From NCBI RefSeq assembly GCF_907164555.1, contig NZ_CAJQZC010000012.1:1-64000 (forward strand): DNA of 64,000 nucleotides, in the 5' to 3' direction. This document shows, piece by piece, positions 44,613 to 54,010 of this stretch. Below the pieces are notes generated by a model. The model did no database searches. It worked only from the letters and a program-made list of their open reading frames with translations, and had not been told where the DNA came from. Source of the DNA: Paraburkholderia saeva. Its GTDB lineage: Bacteria > Pseudomonadota > Gammaproteobacteria > Burkholderiales > Burkholderiaceae. Position 1 is the first letter of the stretch. Each line of letters begins with the position of its first letter. The position numbers and the translations under genes were made by a program.

Positions 44613-46016
44613 CTAAACCCGATACCCAATCCTCACCCCACCCCAATGCCGCCCGGCGACAACAACGGGCGCCGACGCATCCTTCATCAAAACGAACGCC
44701 CCGCCTCCCATATCGCGCCGATATGTCTGCAAAAGAAACCGTTTCGTATTCGTGCCAGCGGCCAACCCCGTCCTGTCGTTGAACATCCGCCGGTTCCGGC
44801 AATTCGCCGCATTCCACACAGGATCTTCCCCCTGCGGCTGCGAAAACTTCAGGTTATGCGTCGGCAAATAACCCCGCGCATCGACAGCGGCGCAAAACGC
44901 GACCCGCTCATCAAGCTTCAGCAACGGCTCCTGAATCGCAGGCAACACGCGATCGGTGAACGCGGTAAACCGCGTCATGAACTGCGGAGGGTTCGTCCCG
45001 GGAACAGGAACATAAGTTGTATCGAACAGATCCGCCAGCGTAATGTCACCGCGCGCAAGCGCCGCCTCGAACTGCTTGCTCACCTTCGCCGCAGCATCCT
45101 CGACGGCCCGGATAAATCGCGTGTCGGCCGTCTCCACGCCCGTCGCCGCCGTCAGTTCGATCAGCGTCTCCGATACGCCCAGCAGATTCCCCAGCCGATC
45201 CTTCGCCTGCACGAAGTTCTCGCTCGAATCCTCTACGTCGCTCGCCATCTCGACGACCTGGGCTTCCAGTCCGTGGCACTGAGTCTCGATCTCGCCCGTC
45301 AACGCCGCAATCTGGTTCGCTTCGGCATTCAACTGCGTGATCGCTTCGCCCGTGGAATGCACAACGTCGCCAATCATGCGCGTGCCTTCGCGTACCCGAT
45401 GCGCACGCGCAGTGTTCACCGATCCCTCCGAAATCAGCTGCTCGGTTTGCTGGGTCAACTGCGCAAGCGTCGTTTCGATCTGGCCGGTGGCCTGCGCGGT
45501 CTTCGCAGACAGGTTCTTCACCTCGGCAGCAACCACCGCGAAACTCTTGCCGGAATCGCCGGCACGCGCCGCTTCGATCGCGGCATTCAGCGCAAGCAGA
45601 TGCGTCTGACGCGCAATCAGCGAGATTTCCTCGGAGACGCGACTCACGTGCGCGAGCGCAGCGCGCAGCGCGCCAATCTGGCTCTCGATAACGGTCACGC
45701 CCTCAACGAGTCCATGGATGTCCGCCAGCGACGCCTCCAGCGTCTGCCGCGATTCCTGCACGCCAGTCGCGGCATCGGCGGTGACGGTGCGCATCTCGCG
45801 CGCCGCTGCGGCGATGCGTTCGTTGCCCTGCATCGTCAACGCAGCGGATTCGCGTAGTGCACGGCACACCTGCGCTTGACGCTGGACGCGCGCGGCGACC
45901 TCGTCGACGTGTCCCGACACGTCGCAGATCTCGATGCCCAGTTTGCCCGCCTGCGTCGCAATATCGCCGACTACCGAGTTCGATCGGCCCTTCCGGCGAA
46001 AGTTGAAACCCGTCAT
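44613..46016 (-). CDS. Soluble methyl-accepting chemotaxis protein with C-terminal sensor domain
   Basis: A 467-residue protein with no membrane segment. The signalling hairpin lies in the N-terminal part: ISLIARQTHLLALNAAIEAA near residue 130, then KSFAVVAAEVKNLSAKT. Residues about 325-467 form a separate domain (FDTTYVPVPGTNPPQF, FCAAVDARGYLPTHNLKFSQ, NRRMFNDRTGLAAG) with a Cache/PDC-like look, as in cytoplasmic receptors that sense internal signals. It would control CheA in the cytoplasm. The gene is preceded by a 104-bp tandem duplication and converges on potI at the palindrome; its 3' end is G/T-rich on the coding strand. Confidence 0.88.
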   Translation of the reverse strand: MTGFNFRRKGRSNSVVGDIATQAGKLGIEICDVSGHVDEVAARVQRQAQVCRALRESAALTMQGNERIAAAAREMRTVTADAATGVQESRQTLEASLADIHGLVEGVTVIESQIGALRAALAHVSRVSEEISLIARQTHLLALNAAIEAARAGDSGKSFAVVAAEVKNLSAKTAQATGQIETTLAQLTQQTEQLISEGSVNTARAHRVREGTRMIGDVVHSTGEAITQLNAEANQIAALTGEIETQCHGLEAQVVEMASDVEDSSENFVQAKDRLGNLLGVSETLIELTAATGVETADTRFIRAVEDAAAKVSKQFEAALARGDITLADLFDTTYVPVPGTNPPQFMTRFTAFTDRVLPAIQEPLLKLDERVAFCAAVDARGYLPTHNLKFSQPQGEDPVWNAANCRNRRMFNDRTGLAAGTNTKRFLLQTYRRDMGGGAFVLMKDASAPVVVAGRHWGGVRIGYRV

Positions 46017-46027
46017 GTGTGTCTCCT

Positions 46028-46235
46028 GTCGACCAGAGTTAGCGCTTTAGCTGTCGGACGGAGTTCGCGCTTCAGCGCGCTACTCCGGCCCCATGCAAAG
46101 CACTTACTCTGGTCCCATGCAAATCATTGCGGTCGATCAGAGTTAGCGCTTTAGCTGTCGGTCGGAGTTCGCGCTTTAGCGCGCTACTCCGAGCTCCAAG
46201 CAGAGCACCTGTCCTGGTCCCATGCAAGATGATTA
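46028..46235. repeat. Two tandem 104-bp repeats upstream of the chemotaxis receptor gene
   Basis: gtcgaccagagttagcgctt begins at 46028 and gtcgatcagagttagcgctt at 46132. Both units continue with a gagttcgcgctt...agcgcgctactcc hairpin and end in ctggtcccatgcaa. Units differ at scattered positions. The rest of 46017-46629 contains only the small-peptide candidate. Confidence 0.85.
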
Positions 46236-46436
46236 CTGTTGCCGCGCGGTGAACCGTCGAATCACCATGCCACCGAATCTGCCCGCACGGATGCCGTTTT
46301 TTCTTCCCTGCGTTTACGGCATGCTTTCGGGTGACTTGATACGGACTATCCCCTGGTCGATATCATGGAGCCTTCGGCACCATTCCCGTTCACGCTGTAG
46401 TCTTCGCCGGTACCTGACTTTTCTGGCCGCCACTTC

Positions 46437-46553
46437 ATGTTCGAGGTTTTATTCAGTATTGCAGGCTGGGAGCAACTCGCGCAGCTCTGGGCGCTGATTG
46501 TGCTGGTCTGCAAGTTCCTCTGGAGCCTTCTGCTGCTGCTCGGCGGTCGTTGA
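46437..46553 (+). CDS. Candidate 38-residue membrane peptide
   Basis: The frame starts MFEVLFSIAGWEQLAQLWAL, continues with a hydrophobic segment ending in LLLLLGGR, and stops at TGA (46551). Nearly the whole peptide could span a membrane once, with basic residues at the end. No strong ribosome site is present. It lies 76 bp before the methyltransferase gene. It may be a real small protein or a chance frame. Confidence 0.35.
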   Translation: MFEVLFSIAGWEQLAQLWALIVLVCKFLWSLLLLLGGR

Positions 46554-46629
46554 GCGTTTCATGTCGGGCAATCATGCGTGTTCCCCAGGCAAGCCGGGCG
46601 TCGCGCCACATCATTCAAAGGATGTATCG

Positions 46630-47400
46630 ATGAATCTGGACTCCACCCGCCGCTTCACGAACCGCGTTGCCGACTACGTCAAGTACCGTCCCGGCTATCC
46701 GCGCGAACTGGTCACGTTCCTGCACGACGTCTGCGGCGTCGTGAAGGGTGCGCAGGTCGCGGACATTGGCGCTGGAACAGGCATCTCCGCAAAGCTCTTT
46801 CTCGACGCGGGGCATCCCGTCATCGCCGTCGAACCGAACGATGGGATGCGCAATGCGGCCGATGCGTGGCTCTCGGGTATCGAGGGTTTCAGCAGCAAGG
46901 CGGGCACGGCCGAAGCCACGACACTCGATGCCGCCAGCGTCGATCTCGTGATCGCCGCGCAGGCGGTGCACTGGTTCGTTCCGGTGACGACCCGCCGCGA
47001 ATTCGCGCGCATCCTGCGGCCGGGCGGCCTCGCGGCGCTCTTCTGGAACAGCCGCCTGCTCACCGGCACGGCGTTTCTCACCGGCTTCGAGGCCTTGCTC
47101 CAGCGCCATGGCGTCGACTACACGGAAGTGTCGGAACGCTATGGCGACGACGCCTCCATGGCCGCCTGGTTCGACAACGGATTCGCGCACAAGGCAACAT
47201 TTCCAAACGCGCAGCAGCTGGATTTCGAGGCACTGAAAGGGCGATTGATGTCGTCGTCGTTTGCGCCCAAAGCGGGGCATCCGAATCACGAGCCGATGCT
47301 CGTCGCGTTGCGCGAACTGTTCGACCGCACCGCCGAAAACGGCACGGTCGAATTCGCTTACGAAACGCGTCTGTACGTCGGCGGCATATCGCGAATCTAG
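46630..47400 (+). CDS. Class I SAM-dependent methyltransferase
   Basis: A 256-residue protein with methyltransferase motif I VADIGAGTGISAKLF (about residue 43), the acidic end of strand 2 in IAVEPNDGMR, and post-motif AAQAVHWF near residue 115. The FTNRVADYVKYRPGYP start is typical of the UbiE/Tam-like methyltransferase_11 group. AAAGGATG sits upstream of the ATG at 46630; an upstream frame from 46498 is not supported. Substrate unknown. Confidence 0.88.
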   Translation: MNLDSTRRFTNRVADYVKYRPGYPRELVTFLHDVCGVVKGAQVADIGAGTGISAKLFLDAGHPVIAVEPNDGMRNAADAWLSGIEGFSSKAGTAEATTLDAASVDLVIAAQAVHWFVPVTTRREFARILRPGGLAALFWNSRLLTGTAFLTGFEALLQRHGVDYTEVSERYGDDASMAAWFDNGFAHKATFPNAQQLDFEALKGRLMSSSFAPKAGHPNHEPMLVALRELFDRTAENGTVEFAYETRLYVGGISRI

Positions 47401-47507
47401 CGGCCCACCGACGACGCCGGAAACGCCTGCGGGTCAGCCAGCATGAGACTGCACGTCAGGCTTGACGAAGAAGAAACGAAACAGGCACAGAAATGCACGG
47501 GAATGCC

Positions 47508-47540
47508 AGGCAAAAAAACAGGCTCCCAAAAGGAGCCTGT
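47508..47540 (-). terminator. Rho-independent terminator after the TPR protein gene
   Basis: On the minus strand the stem acaggctcc/ggagcctgt is followed by a run of eight Ts. Confidence 0.88.
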
Positions 47541-47572
47541 TCTCGTTCACCGTTGTGTGCCTGCAGGGATGC

Positions 47573-48781
47573 TCAGGTATCGCTCCAGCCGCCGCCGGAA
47601 TCGTCATTGCTGCCCGTGTCGATACCGCCCCCGCCACCGCCGTCGCTCCAGTCGTTCGAGCCCTGACCGAAATCGACGTCGCCGGCACGCCGGCGCGCTT
47701 CATCAGGGTCGACCAGCACGTCACGTTCAATGATGCGATCGCGGCCTCCGGAATTCAGCACCTGGCCAAGCAGCACACCGGTCAGCAGGCCACCCATGCC
47801 GCCGCCAAATCCGCCGCCTTGCTGGACGATGACGGGCGGCTGTTGTTGTGGCACGGGTTGCTGCGGATAGGGGTAGGGCGCCTGTTGACGACCGAAGCGT
47901 TCGTCGGCTTCGCGCGCGTACGCCGAGTCGCCGCTACCGAGCGGCGCCGGGCCATACGCCGCCGCGCCGGACGCATTCGGATCGGGACGTCCGTCGGCGC
48001 GTGCTCTCAGGCTTTCGACCTGACGTTCGAGATCGTCGAGCTGATACGGCGGCACCGGGTTCGGGCTGCCCGACAATGTTTCGACGAGTTGCCGCAACTG
48101 CGCTTCGAGTCCTTCCACTTCTTTTTCCAGTGCCTCGTGTCCTGGCACCGTCGAGATTTTCACGTCGAGCTTCAGCGAACGCACCGCGTTCAGCAATTCA
48201 GTCGCGCGCTTCAGCTGCACGCGGCGATCGTCGTCGGCGCGAGTATCGTCTTTCGAGCGCGCGCGCTTCAGCGTCCAGCGCAGCACGAATGCAATCACGA
48301 CAACGACGAATGCAAGGCCGATCCACAAGCCCATCGAAGGCCCATGACGTTCCGGCACGACGGGCTGCATTGTGGCTGACTGTTGCATCTGCGCGGCCGG
48401 TGCGGCCTGCTGTGCGAGAGGCGTGGACGAGCGGTTCGCCTGGATGGCGCCCGCGCGTGCCGCGTCACTGCGGATGCGCGCTTCCGTTTGCGCGAAGCGC
48501 GACGGGTCAGTGAAGCGGACCTGTGGATCGAGCGTCTTCGCCTGCTGGATCTGCGCGAGCGCATCGGCGTAACGGCCTTCGCGGTCGAGCACCTGCGCGT
48601 ACAGATAATGCGCGCGTGCATTGTTCGGATGAGCCTGCAGCACCTGCGTGAGGCCGGCATCGGCCTGCTGCCAGTTACCCTGCTGCATCGCGGTTTCGAT
48701 CTGCGTGGCGGTGGGCAGCGCGAACGCCGCGCCTGACACCAGCATCAACGACATGAACGCCGCTGCGAAAAATCTTTTCAT
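47573..48781 (-). CDS. Exported, membrane-anchored TPR protein with Gly-rich tail
   Basis: A 402-residue protein. Order: signal peptide (residues 1-21, SGAAFA-LPTA), TPR-like helices (QQADAGLTQVLQAHPNNARA, YADALAQIQQAKTLDP), an Ala/Gln-rich linker, one membrane helix near 150-170 (LWIGLAFVVVVIAFVLRWTL), a coiled coil near 215-265, a Pro/Gln-rich region and a Gly/Asp/Ser-rich C-terminus. It lies 146 bp upstream of a PspA-like gene on the same strand. The pairing with PspA-like proteins suggests a membrane-stress role, by inference only. Confidence 0.8.
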   Translation of the reverse strand: MKRFFAAAFMSLMLVSGAAFALPTATQIETAMQQGNWQQADAGLTQVLQAHPNNARAHYLYAQVLDREGRYADALAQIQQAKTLDPQVRFTDPSRFAQTEARIRSDAARAGAIQANRSSTPLAQQAAPAAQMQQSATMQPVVPERHGPSMGLWIGLAFVVVVIAFVLRWTLKRARSKDDTRADDDRRVQLKRATELLNAVRSLKLDVKISTVPGHEALEKEVEGLEAQLRQLVETLSGSPNPVPPYQLDDLERQVESLRARADGRPDPNASGAAAYGPAPLGSGDSAYAREADERFGRQQAPYPYPQQPVPQQQPPVIVQQGGGFGGGMGGLLTGVLLGQVLNSGGRDRIIERDVLVDPDEARRRAGDVDFGQGSNDWSDGGGGGGIDTGSNDDSGGGWSDT

Positions 48782-48927
48782 GATACGGACCGGGCGACTT
48801 CACGCCCGTCTCCCTGGCAAGCGATATCAGATGCGACGCCGCGCATCGCGAAGGGTTCGACCAGCAGGACTACGATCATGGTGATCGAACCGGACTGACC
48901 TGCGCGGCACCGCACCGTTCCGGCCGC

Positions 48928-49611
48928 TTACTGCTGCGCCGGTGTGTTCAACTGCTTCTTCAGCGCTTCGAGACGGTCTTCAACGGAAGGGCCGCGATTC
49001 AGTTCCGCGAGCTTGTCGTCGAGCGCCTTGCCGCTTTTCACGTCGGCGGAATTCAGGCGTGCGTCGGAGCGCGCGTTCGACAGCGCGACCTTGTCTTCGA
49101 GCTTCTGGAAATCTTCCGACAGGTTCTTGCCGCCAATGCCGCCGAGCGCCGTTGCGGCGACATCTTTAGCCTGCGCGATCTGCTGCTTCGCCTGCAGGAT
49201 GTTCGACCGCGCGTTCAGGTCGTTACGACGCTGGCGCATCTCGTCGATCTGTTGCTTCAACTGATCGACCGAAGGTTCGAGCGTCGACAGTTCGGAAGCG
49301 AGCGCGTTGCGTTCGGCTTCGGCGGTTGCCTGCGCGCCGAGTGCTTCGCGGGCGAGCGCTTCGTCGCCAGCCTGCAGCGCGCGCTTTGCGCCGTCTTCGT
49401 ATTTCTTTGCCTTGTCGGCGGCGACGTCGCGCTTGCTTTGCTGCGTTGCGACCTGTGCCTGGATTTCGATCAGCGAGTTCTCCGCTTTCGCGATGCTGTC
49501 GTCGAGTTCGCGCACGATCTGGCGCGAATCGCGCGAAGGATCCTGCACGGAATCAGCCGCGTCGTTCAGGAGACCTTTGAGCGTGCGCGAGACGGTGTCA
49601 AATAGCGACAT
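48928..49611 (-). CDS. PspA/IM30-family protein
   Basis: A 227-residue, almost wholly helical coiled-coil protein. The N-terminus MSLFDTVSRTLKGLLNDAAD and DPSRDSRQIVRELDDSIAKA match PspA/IM30. Such ESCRT-III-like proteins bind and stabilise the inner membrane under stress. CGGAGGT precedes the start. No pspF/pspB/C genes are nearby. The gene-free stretch 49612-50012 beyond it holds nothing I recognise. Confidence 0.9.
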   Translation of the reverse strand: MSLFDTVSRTLKGLLNDAADSVQDPSRDSRQIVRELDDSIAKAENSLIEIQAQVATQQSKRDVAADKAKKYEDGAKRALQAGDEALAREALGAQATAEAERNALASELSTLEPSVDQLKQQIDEMRQRRNDLNARSNILQAKQQIAQAKDVAATALGGIGGKNLSEDFQKLEDKVALSNARSDARLNSADVKSGKALDDKLAELNRGPSVEDRLEALKKQLNTPAQQ

Positions 49612-50012
49612 GAATACCTCCGTAGATTGAATTCGGCGCTGGAAAATCCGGGCGCATTTAACCGACAGCTTACGCCGCTGCGCGCTTCATTGCGCAGGCG
49701 GCCGGTCCCCACATCGGGCCGTTTCCGCGAATTGCAATGGCTGCGTTTTTCGATCGCGCCATTGCCGCGGATTCACTGTCATGGAAAGTGCGCGGGTGGG
49801 TCCAGTCGCTCGCGGATATTACACCACGGCATGTCTTAAAACGGACTTAAAGACCTGTTTCACAAAGGTTTCAAATCGCCATTGTTACCGCAGATTGATA
49901 CCCCTGTTTCCGTGGTGTGCGAAAAGACGATTTCGGAAGGGATCCGGATGAGTTCGGGCCACAGCCGGCGGCCCGATGCAGGCAGGTTTCTTTCAGCGCG
50001 ACGCGGGTTGCC

Positions 50013-50636
50013 TCATGCAAAGCGGCCATCCGTGGCGGGGTCGCCGTGCGGATCGCTGTCGGCGTCGGGCTCATGGTCGATCCTTGGGCGTGGGCGCCGC
50101 ACAACGGTTGCGTCAGCCGGATGCGCCGCGAGCGAGGCCGCTTTCGCTGCCGCCACGCGCGCCACGGCTTCCGCTGCGTTGCGCATTTCCTCTTCGGTAG
50201 CGGTTGCGGGATCGAATGGGGGGGAATCTGCAGGCAGATCGTCGGCGAACGTGCCCGCTGCCTCGAAAGGCATCGGCTCGACGCGGGATGGCCCGTGAGC
50301 GTGATCCGGTTGTGTCGCGGTGTGAGGCAGCGCGGCAGGAGCAGGCTGCACGCGCACGAGTCCCGCTGGTAGCGGCGCGGGCTCCGCTGGATGTGTGTGC
50401 CGCGTACCGCGTGCGGCCTTGCGCAGCGCTTCGTTGAGCGCGTCCGGCTCGCGTGGCGCCCGTAGCCGGTCGACAATGCTGGCCGCCTTCACCTGTTCGC
50501 TCGTCGCGCCGAAGCTTAATACGGCGCGCCGCATCAGTTCGCTGACGCTGATGCCGAGCCCCTCGGCAGTTGAGGTAATCGCGCGTTTCTGCGCCGGCGT
50601 GACAAATACGACAATGCGTTCGCTAGGCTTGTTCAT
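50013..50636 (-). CDS. Ribbon-helix-helix protein with long disordered tail
   Basis: A 207-residue protein. Residues about 5-45 (RIVVFVTPAQKRAITSTAEG, LGISVSELMRRAVLSFG) look like a ribbon-helix-helix DNA-binding domain. The remaining 150 residues are rich in Pro, Ala and His and then acidic (PFDPATATEEEMRNAAEAVA), probably unstructured. No toxin partner is adjacent. Function unknown; a regulator is likely. Confidence 0.75.
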   Translation of the reverse strand: MNKPSERIVVFVTPAQKRAITSTAEGLGISVSELMRRAVLSFGATSEQVKAASIVDRLRAPREPDALNEALRKAARGTRHTHPAEPAPLPAGLVRVQPAPAALPHTATQPDHAHGPSRVEPMPFEAAGTFADDLPADSPPFDPATATEEEMRNAAEAVARVAAAKAASLAAHPADATVVRRPRPRIDHEPDADSDPHGDPATDGRFA

Positions 50637-50869
50637 GGTCGGCTCGCGTGCGTTTTACGCGTTTGTGCGTCTTGCGGCGGGTTATGGCGGGCGGTCACCC
50701 GAAAACCGGGGCAACAGGACCATCATAAGGCGACTCGTGCGGATGCGAAACGGGCATCGTACGAACTCTGCACACCCGTACAACAGCGGCGTCCTGTCAG
50801 GCAGAAGGGCACAAAACCGGGCGCCGTGTGAAAAGGCCGTGACTTCAATGAGTTGTAGCCTTTCCAGCG

Positions 50870-50910
50870 TTATTGTCCACAGACCTTTGCACATTTTGTG
50901 TGGATAACCC
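50870..50910. repeat. DnaA-box-like inverted repeat, isolated unit
   Basis: tattgtccacag and tgtggataa face each other across 20 bp; the right half is a perfect DnaA 9-mer (50899-50907). It resembles the units at 54962-55282. The rest of 50637-51247 contains only a possible -10 (TAAAAT, 51005-51010) for the next gene. Confidence 0.6.
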
Positions 50911-51247
50911 CGCGTTCTCCGACAAAAGGCCTTCATCGCCTTGCGGGGCACCATCCGCAGGGAATTCTTACAAAAAAATCGGCTGGACCGCCGTCCGATT
51001 TCTTTAAAATGCGCTGTCAAGTTGCGCCGGCCGTTGTCTGCCGTGCGCTGTGCGGCCGTCGGGGGTGTTGGGTCGCATGGGGGCGTTGGCGGTTTCCCGT
51101 TCTTTTTCCGGGCGATGCGGCGCTTTTTCGACAGCTTGCGAACCCGTCGGTTTGGCCTGCGCGACGCGCGGCCTGCCACGACCATGATCCGTGCGCGCGC
51201 GACGCGTGCGCAGAAGGCGTGCAGTCCGGGCGCTAACCATACAAGTC

Positions 51248-53737
51248 ATGCCAATTATCAAACGACCGCCTTCAAACTATCCGGCCAACGACCGGAATCC
51301 TGACCGCCGCGAGCCCGGCTCCCATGCAGATCGCTACGACGCCCGTGACGACGAATCGCGCGGGCGTTCGATCGGCGCAACAATTGCCATCTGGTTTGCC
51401 GGCCTGATCGCCACTGTCGCGGTCGTGGGTGCGCTGATTGTCGGCTATGCGCTCGTCGTGATGGGGCCGCAACTGCCGTCGCTCGATGCGCTCACCGATT
51501 ACCGGCCGAAGGTGCCATTGCGCGTCTATACGGCCGACCACGTGCTGATCGGCGAATTCGGCGAAGAGCGGCGCAGCATCGTGCGTTTCGCAGACATCCC
51601 CGACCAGATGAAAAAAGCCGTGCTCGCGATCGAGGACTACCGCTTCTACGAACATGGTGGCGTCGACTTCGTCGGCATCCTGCGTGCGGGTCTGACGGAC
51701 CTGATGCACGGCGGCAGCTCGCAGGGCGCGAGCACGATCACGATGCAGGTCGCGCGCAACTTCTTCCTGTCGAGCGAGAAGACCTACACCCGCAAGATCT
51801 ACGAAATGATGCTTGCGTACAAGATCGAACGTGCACTGACGAAGGACCAGATCCTGGAGGTGTACATGAACCAGATTTATCTGGGCGAGCGCGCTTACGG
51901 CTTCGCGGCCGCTGCGCGCGTGTACTTCGGCAAGGACCTGAAAGACGTCACGCTTGCCGAAGCGGCCATGCTCGCGGGCCTGCCGAAAGCGCCTTCCGCG
52001 TACAACCCGGTGGTGAATCCGAAGCGCGCGAAGATCCGTCAGGAATACATCCTGAAGCGCATGCTCGATCTGAACTACATCACGCAGGCGCAGTACGACG
52101 AGGCCGTGAAGGAAGAGATTCACGCGAAGGTGTCGGGCAACGAATACAGCGTGCATGCTGAGTACGTCGCGGAAATGGTGCGTCAGATGATGTACGCCCA
52201 GTATCGCGACGAAACCTACACGCGTGGGCTGAACGTTACGACGACCATCGATTCCGCCGATCAGGACGCGGCGTATCAGGCCGTGCGCAAAGGCGTGATG
52301 GATTACGAACGGCGTCACGGCTATCGCGGCCCGGAAGCGTTCATCGAGCTGCCGCCGGATCGCGACGACCGCGACCAGGCTATCGACGACGCGCTCGCCG
52401 ATCATCCCGACAACGGCGAAATCGTCGCCGCTGTCGTGACCGCTGCGTCGCCGAAGGAAGTGAAGGCGCAGTTCGTCGACGGCACCCTGGCGACGGTCAG
52501 CGGCGACGGGCTGAAGTTCGCCGCGGCGGCGCTCAGTCCGAAGGCCGCGCAGGCGCAACGCATCCGGCCGGGCTCGATCGTGCGCCTCGTTGCGGATGCG
52601 AAGGGCAACTGGCAGATCACGCAGTTGCCGCAGGTCGAAGGCGCGCTCGTCGCGTTGACGCCGCAGGACGGCGCGATCCGCTCGCTCGTCGGCGGTTTCG
52701 ACTTCAACAAGAACAAGTTCAACCACGTGACGCAGGCGTGGCGTCAGCCGGGTTCGAGCTTCAAGCCGTTCATCTATTCGGCTTCGCTCGAAAAGGGCCT
52801 CGGACCGGCGACGATCATCAACGATGCGCCGCTGTCGTTCCCGCCCACGACGCCCGGCGGCGACGCGTGGGAACCGAAGGACGACGACCAGCCGGACGGC
52901 CCGATGCCGATGCGTCTCGCGCTGGAGAAGTCGAAGAACCTGGTGTCGATCCGCATCCTGTCGTTCATCGGCACGAAGTACGCGCAGGATTTCGTGACGC
53001 AGCGCTTCGGCTTCGATGTCGACAAGACGCCGCCGTATCTGCCGATGGCGCTCGGCGCGGGTCTCGTCACGCCGTTGCAGTCGGCGGGCGCGTATTCGGT
53101 GTTCGCGAATGGCGGCTACCGGATCAATCCGTATCTGATCGCGGAAGTCACCGACGCGCGCGGCCAGGCGATTTCGCGCGCGCAGCCGCTGACCGCCGGG
53201 CGCGACGCGCCGCGCACGATCGAGCCGCGTAACGCGTACATCATGAACAGCCTGCTGCACTCGGTCGCCACCGCGGGCACGGGCGCGGGCACGAACGTGC
53301 TGCATCGTTCGGACCTGCAGGGTAAGACCGGCACGACGAACGACGCGAAAGACGGCTGGTTCGCGGGCTACCAGAAGTCGCTCGTGGCGGTGGCGTGGAT
53401 GGGTTACGACCAGCCGAAGACGCTCGGCAGCCGCGAGTTCGGCGCGCAGCTCGCGTTGCCGATCTGGGTCGAGTACATGCAGCGCGCGCTGCGCGGCGTG
53501 CCGCAGGAAGAGCCGTCGATGCCCGACACGGTCACGCAGGTCGATGGAGAACTGTTTTATACGGACATGATGCCGGGCAACGGCTTTGTCGCAAGTATTG
53601 GCATGGACGCTGCCAATCCGCTCGCGGGTGGTACGAACGCGGTGGGTGGGGTGGGGCCCGCAGGCCTGACGCCGCCGGATGTTTCGTCGACCGAAAAGAA
53701 GCAGATCATCGATCTGTTCGAATCGAACAAGCCGTGA
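51248..53737 (+). CDS. mrcA: Penicillin-binding protein 1A (bifunctional transglycosylase/transpeptidase)
   Basis: An 829-residue class A PBP. One N-terminal membrane helix (residues about 45-70) is followed by the transglycosylase domain (AIEDYRFYEHGGVDFVGILR, SQGASTITMQVARNFFLS) and a transpeptidase domain with SxxK in PGSSFKPFIYSAS (about residue 500), SKN in LEKSKNLVSIR and KTG in GKTGTTNDAKDGW. It polymerises and cross-links peptidoglycan at the inner membrane. The start at 51248 is preferred to 51191, which adds an Arg-rich lead. Confidence 0.95.
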   Translation: MPIIKRPPSNYPANDRNPDRREPGSHADRYDARDDESRGRSIGATIAIWFAGLIATVAVVGALIVGYALVVMGPQLPSLDALTDYRPKVPLRVYTADHVLIGEFGEERRSIVRFADIPDQMKKAVLAIEDYRFYEHGGVDFVGILRAGLTDLMHGGSSQGASTITMQVARNFFLSSEKTYTRKIYEMMLAYKIERALTKDQILEVYMNQIYLGERAYGFAAAARVYFGKDLKDVTLAEAAMLAGLPKAPSAYNPVVNPKRAKIRQEYILKRMLDLNYITQAQYDEAVKEEIHAKVSGNEYSVHAEYVAEMVRQMMYAQYRDETYTRGLNVTTTIDSADQDAAYQAVRKGVMDYERRHGYRGPEAFIELPPDRDDRDQAIDDALADHPDNGEIVAAVVTAASPKEVKAQFVDGTLATVSGDGLKFAAAALSPKAAQAQRIRPGSIVRLVADAKGNWQITQLPQVEGALVALTPQDGAIRSLVGGFDFNKNKFNHVTQAWRQPGSSFKPFIYSASLEKGLGPATIINDAPLSFPPTTPGGDAWEPKDDDQPDGPMPMRLALEKSKNLVSIRILSFIGTKYAQDFVTQRFGFDVDKTPPYLPMALGAGLVTPLQSAGAYSVFANGGYRINPYLIAEVTDARGQAISRAQPLTAGRDAPRTIEPRNAYIMNSLLHSVATAGTGAGTNVLHRSDLQGKTGTTNDAKDGWFAGYQKSLVAVAWMGYDQPKTLGSREFGAQLALPIWVEYMQRALRGVPQEEPSMPDTVTQVDGELFYTDMMPGNGFVASIGMDAANPLAGGTNAVGGVGPAGLTPPDVSSTEKKQIIDLFESNKP

Positions 53738-54010
53738 TGGCTGCCTGCAAAACACGCTGAAATGCGTTGCACCGGACACCTGGGAATGCAGGGCCCGGTG
53801 CACGATACACACTGTAATATGCTCGGGTAAGTAACGATTGCCTCTTCCGTGAGCACTGCAGGATAATATTTACCGCCTGGAGCGCTGCGCCCCCACCCGG
53901 ATCAAGGCGCATGCGTGCCCGGCTGCCCAGACGGTCAGCGCCCGGTTTCCGGTGTTTCCGGTTCCGGCACGAGGCGACCGCCACTCACGTCTCATTTACC
54001 GGGCCCTCCT

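Noticed and set aside
46028..46235. CRISPR array
   Set aside because: There are only two units, each 104 bp, and they diverge throughout with no spacer pattern or cas genes.
53768..53802. Terminator after mrcA (tgcaccgg...ccggtgca)
   Set aside because: The stem is good but the loop is long and no T-run follows.
51272..53812. 846-codon minus-strand frame across mrcA
   Set aside because: Antisense shadow; the plus-strand frame carries all PBP motifs.
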